Assembly: GCA_014621425.1 (NCBI GenBank) | Contig: JAANBB010000126.1 | Location: forward strand, 29,337-93,336 | DNA from: Cylindrodendrum hubeiense | Taxonomy: Eukaryota; Ascomycota; Sordariomycetes; Hypocreales; Nectriaceae | Direction: 5' to 3' | DNA: 64,000 nt | Shown here: positions 57,701 to 64,000 of the stretch, in pieces | Numbering within the stretch: the first letter of the stretch is position 1 | Layout of the letters: each line of letters starts with the position of its first letter | Notes under the pieces: model-generated | Seen by the model: only the letters and a program-made list of their open reading frames with translations | The model's database searches: none | What the model was told of the DNA's origin: nothing | Made by a program: the position numbers and the translations under genes

Positions 57701-58847
57701 CCGTCGCCATCAGCCTCAACTGCCAAGCACCGAGCATCAAACGTCAGAGTGCTGCATAGTACGCGCCGTTGCAACCCCCCCGGCCGCGCCGACTATCCCT
57801 CATCAGGGCGATCCGCTCCACCGTTTTGACCGACCACAAAACGCACCACCACGTCCCTCCGCCGTGGGCGCCCGCGCTAGCTCGCGACCTCCCCACCCTC
57901 CGGCTCCCCTTGCCAGGCTGTTCCCAGGGCTTCCCCTCCAATCCGTGTCTGTGCGCCCCTATCCGCCCACGGCTCCAACGCTACCGCTTCTTCCACGACC
58001 CTTCGGCCAGGGCACTCGAGGGCGCCGTCCGGTCTGGCAGTCTGCACGTCTGTCACCTCAGCTGGGGGCTTGTGCTGCACCGCTGCACCGCCTGCGCCTG
58101 CACTGGCAGACTCAAACCTCCGTGTCCACATCGCACATCGCCATATCCCTTCTCCAACCCACGGAAATTGCACGCTGCAACCTCCTCGACCGATCGCCCC
58201 GTCCCGTCCCTGACCTGGCCTTGCTCAACCGTACCGGTACCTCTCCGCAACCCTGGTCAAGCCCGTCTGCCACTGGCACCTGGGCCCCCCGTTCGCTGCT
58301 GGCTCGCCGCTCATCGTCCCAACCTTGACTCGCCGTGCCGCGATCCCCATCTCGGCCGTTGTCTCCAGACCGAGCCTCAACCCCCGCGACCAGCGACCAG
58401 CGCCTGGGAAACACGACGGACCCTCCCGTACGCCTCCTTTGCGCCTCGCCCTCGAGTCTCCGAGCCTCCGACCCAGTCTCCGGCCCAATCTTCAGACCTC
58501 GTACCCTGTCTTTGCCTCGCCTCGGCCCTCTCCCCCCCGTCTAGTCCTCGAGACCCATCTCGAGCGGCGACGTCCCCGGTCCGCCTTTGCTTGGCTCTGG
58601 GTCGTGTTCGTGATACTCCGTACTCCGTCCTCCGTACGCCAGGGTGAGATCTCCCGTCCTGGTCCCGCCTGCTGCTTCTTCGTGTGGCCCCGTCCTCTCT
58701 CGTCCTCCCCAGTCACCTGCTTTGCGTCGCATTGCACCTACATCACCCCGCCATTTCCTCCCTCTCCTTCCCTTTTGCTTCTTCCCGTTCCTTTGTTGTG
58801 CCAGTTTATGCCCTGCCACCCGCGCTGCGTCGCAACCAGCCGTCGCC
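54711..58847. other. Gene-less region of 4.1 kb, right part GC-rich
   Basis: 3' flank of the peroxiredoxin gene, then a long upstream region of the Kelch gene. No gene is supported despite long open frames on both strands from 55.8 kb, which follow from high GC. The C/T-rich sequence from about 57.6 to 58.8 kb may be a very long 5' untranslated leader. Confidence 0.5.
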
Positions 58848-61800
58848 ATGGCCGACCCTTCGGAACTGACTGTTAACCAGGATCCTCGTGCTCCCGCCGA
58901 CGACTACTCCTGCTTTTCCGACTCCGAGGCCGAGGAACGGCCCCAACGGGCGTCCAGTCGTTATACTCCAGATATCTTCTCCGGCGTCTATCGAGGCATC
59001 CGGAGACTACCCTCCGTCAAGCTCTCCCGGAGCTCCTCCATCCTCGGCCTAAAGAGCAGCTCTTCGCCGGCTCCCGAGACAATACCGCCTCCGCCCTCAA
59101 AGAACGAAACGTCGGCCGTCCAGCATGTTCGAAATCTAACCCTCCAATACAGTCTTGCGAAACCTCTACCTCATCCACCGCCTGAAGTCGAACCTACAAC
59201 TCCTCAGCCTGCTGCTATATCCAAGGATCTGCCTATTGTATTCGAGGACGACGACGATTTTCCAGAGACCGATCTACCCACCTCTAAACCCCAAACGATG
59301 GATAGCCGAACGAGCACCATGGATTCCAACACCTCGGCGCCAACTGGTCACGTGTACGGCCAGGACCCCAATACTCATGATGTGAATAGCAGCGTGAGTA
59401 GTTTGGCGAGCGCCAGGCAGGAAAGCGCAGACGAAAGCCTGAAGCCCAGAAGCACTGGCTCTGGATCTGGTGGCACGTCTGGTGGCCCATCCCCGGCCGT
59501 GTCTCAGGGAAGAACGCCCACTTCTGTTGGAGGACCATCTGGCGGCCCGTCTACTCATCTTTCGGGTTTGATGTGCAACGTGCACCGAACCACGGGACGC
59601 GAGCCGCGTGCCCTCGTGGGAGCTACCACGACCATTCTCGGCGACAAGCTCTATGTGTTTGGAGGACGAATCCTGTCTCGAAGCCGACCTGCTCCTTTAA
59701 CATCCGACTTGTACGAACTGGATCTCATCCGACGACACTGGACCAAGCTCGAAACCAATGGCGACATCCCCCCCCCTCGGTACTTCCACTCCATGTGCCC
59801 CCTCGGCGACACCAAGATGGTCTGTTACGGAGGCATGTCGCCTGCCCCAAACCAACCCGCTGGAGGCGATCCCCAGCAACCCGAAATCACTGTCATGTCC
59901 GACATTTACATCTACGACGTCACCACCAAGATGTGGACCTTTATTCCTACACAAGATACTCCCCAAGGCCGATACGCCCATTGTGCCTGCATCTTACCAT
60001 CATCCGCCACCTTTTCTTCGCACCGGGCACCTCTTTCTGCGCTCCAGCACAACCCTTCAACCGGGAGCAACGAGGGACGAATTGGAATCAACATTGTCGG
60101 CACAGGAGGTGCCGAGATGGTGATTGTGGGTGGTCAGGACGGTGGGAATAATTACATTGAACAAATCAGCGTTTTCAACCTCCGGAGCTTGAAGTGGACG
60201 TCAACTCAATCCCTGGGAAAGAGCTGTGGCGCTTACCGTAGTGTCGCCGCACCGCTGACCCCTGCAGTCACATCCAAGATTGGTCGTGCGTACTCAAATG
60301 GCATGCATAATATGGAGGGAGGGATTAGCCAGGAATCCCGCGAGCCTGGATCCTCCATGCTCATCTACTCCAACTACAACTTCCTTGACGTCAAGCTAGA
60401 ACTTCAAATTCGGTCATCGGACGGAACTTTGACGGAGAGGCCCATGACAGGGACTTATTCGCCCCCTGGTCTGCGATTCCCCAACGGTGGAGTAATTGAC
60501 ACCCATTTCGTGGTTAGCGGGACATACCTCACGTCATCCAAGCAAGAGTATGCTCTCTGGGCGTTGGATCTCCGCACCCTGACCTGGAGCCGCATCGATG
60601 CTGGAGGAAGCGTCTTTAGCCAGGGCAGCTGGAACCGCGGCGTTCTCTGGAACCGACGCAACACGTTTGTCATCCTGGGCAACAGGAAGAGAAGTCTCGT
60701 CGACGACTATAATCACCGGCGCATCAACTTCTCAAACGTCTGCATGGTGGAGCTCGAGGCATTTGGGTTTTACGACAACCCACGCAAGACGAGCCCCCTG
60801 TCGGGCTTCATCTCTGCCAGCTGCCCGTATGCCGGTCCTGGTCTGAGTCTTGCGCGCAAGGCTGGGTATACAGCGGGTGGGCGCCATCACTCTAGGGCGA
60901 GCGAGGAGCTGGGCGAAAAGGCCTTTGCGATGCGCGAGCTGGCAGATATGGACATCCTGTGTATTGGAGGCGAACGGGTACCAGTCAACTCGAGGATTGT
61001 TGGAAGACGGTGGGGACCTTATTTTGTGCAGCTGTTGAGAGAAGGGACGGCAACGCAGGACGGTAGTGATGCGATGACGCTTCGTTCCACGATGGCGAGC
61101 AACCCTCTGCGAGCTTCAGCCATTACAATCACGCCGAGCTCCAGGGCCGCCGAGAGCAACCTTTCGATGGCCTCGACGCTGGTCTCCTCGTCAGGCTCAA
61201 GTGGCATGCCACCCAGCACAGCGGCGACGAGTGTGTCTGCCGGTGCAATGCCTCCCGGCGGTGATAACAACCCGAATGCAGCGCCCACACCTCGATCACT
61301 CCCGCCGAACTCACGACCTCGATGCCTCTACCTCCCGCACACGTATCTGACTATCCAAGCCCTGCTCCACTTCCTCTACACGAGCTCGCTTCCTCCTCCG
61401 ACATCTCCGCTCTGCACGCCTCAAATTCTGTGCTCGCTGCTGCAGATCTCACGCCCGTACCGCATCGATGGCCTTCTCGAGGCCGTGGTCGAACGACTGC
61501 ATGCGCTGCTGGATAGTCGAAACGCGGCTGCCGTTTTCAACGCTACGGCCATGGCTGCTGGTGGAGGCCGTGGAATCGACGGCTCACTCAACCCCAACTT
61601 CTTCGTTGGCGGATATGACCCAATTGGATCGCCCACTGCCACATTGGACTTTTCCATGGATGGCACGGCCATGACTCCGTTCGTGACCGACATCCAGAGT
61701 CGCACTGATAATCTCACCATCAACACCAACGTGCAGAACCGACCATCTAGCGACGAACTGTCAGCCGGCAGCGCCAGTGCAAGCGGTTCAGAATGGAGCT

Positions 61801-62012
61801 CCTCGGAAATCGGAGGCAGCGAGAAGGAAGCCTTTATCTGGAATGGCGAGCTCAGCAGCGTGATTGGGCTGCAGAAGCGAGGGCTCAGGGGATTGATGGA
61901 GGGAAGGAGGATGAGGGAGCGCACCGGGACGGCTCCGGGTGCCATGGCCGGGCCGGGATATGGCGGAGGCTCGAGCCAGCAGCGTGTGGGTCTCGGAATT
62001 GCAGGTTCCTGA
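58848..62012 (+). CDS. Kelch-repeat and BTB-like protein (Ral2-like)
   Basis: Single exon; start 58848 (GCCATGGCC context) gives 1054 aa. The upstream in-frame start at 58644 would add a CT-rich-leader translation and is unlikely. Residues 1-240 are Ser/Pro-rich and disordered. Kelch repeats occupy about 240-620 (ALVGATTTILGDKLYVFGG; YELDLIRRHWTKLE; GRYAHCACIL; MVIVGGQDGG). A segment at about 825-880 (CLYLPHTYLTIQALLHFLYTSSLP... ILCSLLQISRPYRIDGLLEAVVERL) looks like the second half of a BTB domain. The tail is low-complexity. Kelch plus BTB in this order recalls fission-yeast Ral2, a Ras1 activator; that equivalence is an inference. It probably scaffolds a signalling or ubiquitin-ligase complex. 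Confidence 0.88.
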   Translation: MADPSELTVNQDPRAPADDYSCFSDSEAEERPQRASSRYTPDIFSGVYRGIRRLPSVKLSRSSSILGLKSSSSPAPETIPPPPSKNETSAVQHVRNLTLQYSLAKPLPHPPPEVEPTTPQPAAISKDLPIVFEDDDDFPETDLPTSKPQTMDSRTSTMDSNTSAPTGHVYGQDPNTHDVNSSVSSLASARQESADESLKPRSTGSGSGGTSGGPSPAVSQGRTPTSVGGPSGGPSTHLSGLMCNVHRTTGREPRALVGATTTILGDKLYVFGGRILSRSRPAPLTSDLYELDLIRRHWTKLETNGDIPPPRYFHSMCPLGDTKMVCYGGMSPAPNQPAGGDPQQPEITVMSDIYIYDVTTKMWTFIPTQDTPQGRYAHCACILPSSATFSSHRAPLSALQHNPSTGSNEGRIGINIVGTGGAEMVIVGGQDGGNNYIEQISVFNLRSLKWTSTQSLGKSCGAYRSVAAPLTPAVTSKIGRAYSNGMHNMEGGISQESREPGSSMLIYSNYNFLDVKLELQIRSSDGTLTERPMTGTYSPPGLRFPNGGVIDTHFVVSGTYLTSSKQEYALWALDLRTLTWSRIDAGGSVFSQGSWNRGVLWNRRNTFVILGNRKRSLVDDYNHRRINFSNVCMVELEAFGFYDNPRKTSPLSGFISASCPYAGPGLSLARKAGYTAGGRHHSRASEELGEKAFAMRELADMDILCIGGERVPVNSRIVGRRWGPYFVQLLREGTATQDGSDAMTLRSTMASNPLRASAITITPSSRAAESNLSMASTLVSSSGSSGMPPSTAATSVSAGAMPPGGDNNPNAAPTPRSLPPNSRPRCLYLPHTYLTIQALLHFLYTSSLPPPTSPLCTPQILCSLLQISRPYRIDGLLEAVVERLHALLDSRNAAAVFNATAMAAGGGRGIDGSLNPNFFVGGYDPIGSPTATLDFSMDGTAMTPFVTDIQSRTDNLTINTNVQNRPSSDELSAGSASASGSEWSSSEIGGSEKEAFIWNGELSSVIGLQKRGLRGLMEGRRMRERTGTAPGAMAGPGYGGGSSQQRVGLGIAGS

Positions 62013-62409
62013 GCGTGGTAATGTGAAGAGGGGGATGTGAGAGGAACGGTGGAGGGTGAAAATCATGCCATATCCGGATATGTAACGACTGACGGTCTAC
62101 GTAGAAGGAGGAAGTCGACTTTGGACGAGTCGACGGAAGGAAATATCATGTGTAGACTAATGGGATATGAAAATGACAAATTCAAAGCTGTCTGGCGGCG
62201 CAAGGCGACTTGTTCCTGTCCAGCGAGAAGACAACCAAGCTGTGCAATGATTGGGTGGTAATTATACACCAGTGACGAGACTTGGCAGCAGGTCTGGAGG
62301 CGTAATTACTATATGGCCCTAATGCGTATTTCCAAGCTGGCGTGACGACTTGGGTCGTGTAAGCCCCCTTTGGATACTTATTGTATATTATTTCCACGGA
62401 GCTCACACT
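62013..62409. other. Convergent intergenic region
   Basis: Lies between the stops of the Kelch gene and the membrane-protein gene. Nothing else seen. Confidence 0.5.
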
Positions 62410-63221
62410 CTACACAGGGATCTCTCGACATATCTCAGTGACTGGTCTCTCCGGCTCCGACTCAATAACCATTACGTTGCACGGCAATTCATGTCGTGTT
62501 TCTTCTGTAGCCAGCTCATGAGAATCCTCTGCGTCCTTTTGGCCCTCGTCTGGTAATGATGCACTCTGCACCGCGTTCCGTGCCTCAGCCGCATGCCGCC
62601 GGTTTGCCCGCCTATTCAAGAACCAGAGAGTGCCCAGGACTGCGCACCCCAGCGGTATGCCCGCGCCGAGGCCTACGCCGAGCCCGATCGTGGAGGTGTG
62701 GCTATCGCTGTTGCTTTCTGTGGGGTTCGACAGTGAGGCTACGGAGGACGAGGACGTTGGGATTGCCGATGATGGTGCGGATGTTAGCGTTGAGAGAGTT
62801 GTCGAGGGCTCTTCCGGTGGAAGGCTGGTGGCAATCACAACCGGATCCCAGGAGAAGACGACCGCTGAGTCGTCGCAATCGCAGTCGTCCTCGTCCTCCT
62901 TGCAGCAGAACCTGGAGTTCCCGCACCGCTTAATGCCGTTCCCTTTATACACTGCGAGGATGAGCATTAGCCATCAGCAGCGCAAGCCGCAAAGAAGCCC
63001 ATACGGTCGCACTTGTCAACGCACGTCGACGCGTTCCAGCTCGGGTCCGTACAGCCGTCGATGAAGTAGCGGTCCTGCGGGTTCTTGTCCTTGCCGACGC
63101 AGAAGCCGTTGGTCGCGCACACGTCGCCGGGTATGCAGCACGACGCCAGGCTGCCGTCGCCGGAGCAGGGCACCAGGCGCGGGTCCTCGTTGCCGTCGGA
63201 TTCGTAGCATTTCTGGGCCAT
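62410..63221 (-). CDS. Cys-rich single-pass membrane protein
   Basis: Exons 63221-63005 and 62951-62410 with a 53-nt intron (GTATGG...GGCTAATG...CGCAG) give 252 aa from the ATG at 63221. The ectodomain has 14 or so cysteines (CYESDG, ASCCIPGDVC, GFCVGKD, DGCTDPSW, CGNSRFCC). A Ser/Thr/Pro stalk follows, then one membrane helix (IGLGVGLGAGIPLGCAVLGTLWFL) ending in NRRANRR, and a short acidic cytosolic tail. This is a common layout in filamentous ascomycetes of Mid2/WSC-like surface sensors. Just upstream in frame lies hydrophobic LAIALAIALAIAI, surely a signal-peptide core. The real start should therefore be further upstream, perhaps in another exon: no ATG precedes it before an in-frame TAG. 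Confidence 0.75.
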
Positions 63222-63264
63222 GATGGCGATGGCGAGGGCGATGGCGAGGGCGATGGCGAGGTTG
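63217..63264. repeat. 12-bp minisatellite coding the signal-peptide core
   Basis: About four tandem copies of GGCGATGGCGAG. On the minus strand they read in frame as repeated Leu-Ala-Ile-Ala. Confidence 0.8.
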
Positions 63265-63843
63265 AGGGTAGAGGCGGACTCGAGGGGTAGATCAATACAA
63301 CCGTCAACTGCATCTGCAACTGGACCTTTCAGCTTGTTATACTAATAGGGGGCCATTGGTTCGAGTGTTATCGTTTGAAACCTCATCACCGCCGCCACCG
63401 CCCAGTTTCGACATTTCTTGACGCTCTAAGTGGTCGCCGACTGAGGATAATAAGCAAGTAACTAAGGAGACGACTGGAGGATCGGAATAGAGTCGTACAG
63501 GAATGCGGGACGAGTGTGCAGGCCGGTCCCATTGGGCACTGAGAAGCGGGGACGAAAACCCCGGGACATGTAAGCCGCCACGGAGCTGAACCTGGGCGAT
63601 CACTTCCAGGTTGTGGTTCGTATTTGCTCTTGACCAGGGGTGAATCAAGCCCGAAGGATACGTAAGTAGAGTCGTACAGAGTCAGTATCTTGAATTATAT
63701 TCAGTGAACAGCCTTGTGTTGACGTCTAAACATGCTGGCTTGCTGGTAGGTACGTTGGCCCGTCGGTTGCGAAGACTAGCTGAACTATGTACAAGAAGGG
63801 GGTATATGCAGTTGTAGGTCTAGGGGAAGAGTCATTATCACAT
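63265..63843. other. Intergenic region near the right edge
   Basis: Promoter of the membrane-protein gene and possibly its undetected first exon, then the 3' flank of the gene that runs off the window. Confidence 0.4.
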
Positions 63844-64000
63844 TTACAGCTTCACACGACCAGCCTCGAGCGCTCGCCAGTCATTATCGCCAAAGGGCAC
63901 ATATGTGCCATCGCTGAGCCAGTACACAGCACCCAAGCTGTCGTCGGTGCCTGATGAGGGCTTGACACCTGCAGCGCGCAGGACCGTCTTCTGCTGCTTG
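63844..64000 (-). CDS. C-terminal end of a gene cut by the window edge
   Basis: An open minus-strand frame enters from the right edge and stops at TAA (63846-63844), giving the last 51 residues (...GVKPSSGTDDSLGAVYWLSDG, then TYVPFGDNDWRALEAGRVKL). The regular composition and absence of stops support coding. The family is not recognised from so short a piece. Confidence 0.6.
   Translation of the reverse strand, partial: KQQKTVLRAAGVKPSSGTDDSLGAVYWLSDGTYVPFGDNDWRALEAGRVKL

Noticed and set aside
57519..58647. Plus-strand frames of 269 and 292 codons before the Kelch gene
   Set aside because: Pro/Ser/Arg-rich products from a C/T-rich leader. They overlap each other in different frames and have no domain.
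58644..58847. N-terminal extension of the Kelch protein
   Set aside because: The upstream start only adds translated CT-rich leader; ATG 58848 is in better context.
1..64000. Starship-type giant transposon carrying the NLR and accessory genes
   Set aside because: No DUF3435 tyrosine-recombinase captain or defined element edges are visible in the window.
1..64000. CRISPR arrays, rRNA genes or bacterial operons
   Set aside because: None seen; gene structure is eukaryotic throughout.

Overview
The window is nuclear DNA of a filamentous ascomycete. Genes are spaced 1-4 kb apart and have 0-4 short spliceosomal introns (45-81 nt, GTxxGT donors, CTAAC/CTGAC-like branch sites). The content is typical of such fungi: Zn2Cys6 regulators, an NLR with TPR repeats, a fungal type I rhodopsin, an intron-bearing tRNA-Arg, and decayed repeats rich in transition differences. 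A Sordariomycete, perhaps a hypocrealean, fits the protein flavour, but that is inference. Exon joins below were chosen by eye so that splice signals, reading frame and family conservation all agree.

Left part (0.5-24 kb) is an accessory or metabolic block. Four plus-strand genes in a row look like nitrogen-compound catabolism: copper amine oxidase, Zn2Cys6 regulator, amidohydrolase with a GATA-site array in its promoter, and a D-threonine-aldolase-type enzyme. They are followed by a secreted Diels-Alderase-like lipocalin protein, a second Zn2Cys6 regulator with three CCG-N10-CGG sites upstream, a secreted CBM96-like protein, a TF-domain protein without a zinc cluster, an aldo-keto reductase and an NAD(P)-binding protein.

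Middle part (24-40 kb): an unknown acidic protein, a coiled-coil protein, a PAN/jelly-roll secreted protein, a STAND/NLR receptor (hydrolase-like, NB-ARC, TPR) broken by a +2 frameshift inside its 126-bp repeats, a secreted thioredoxin-reductase-like flavoenzyme and a microbial rhodopsin.

Right part (40-64 kb): a patatin-like lipase, a tRNA-Arg(TCG) cluster, an acidic unknown, a Ty3/gypsy relic, a 1-Cys peroxiredoxin, a large Kelch-BTB protein (Ral2-like), a Cys-rich single-pass membrane protein and the 3' end of one further gene. Long GC-rich gene-less stretches precede the lipase, peroxiredoxin and Kelch genes.

The most unusual observation is a tRNA-Arg gene whose 73 mature bases match its two sister copies. 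Besides its normal anticodon-loop intron it carries a 56-bp insertion in the T arm with every mark of a spliceosomal intron (AG|GTTAGT...CTACTAAC...CAAG|GT).
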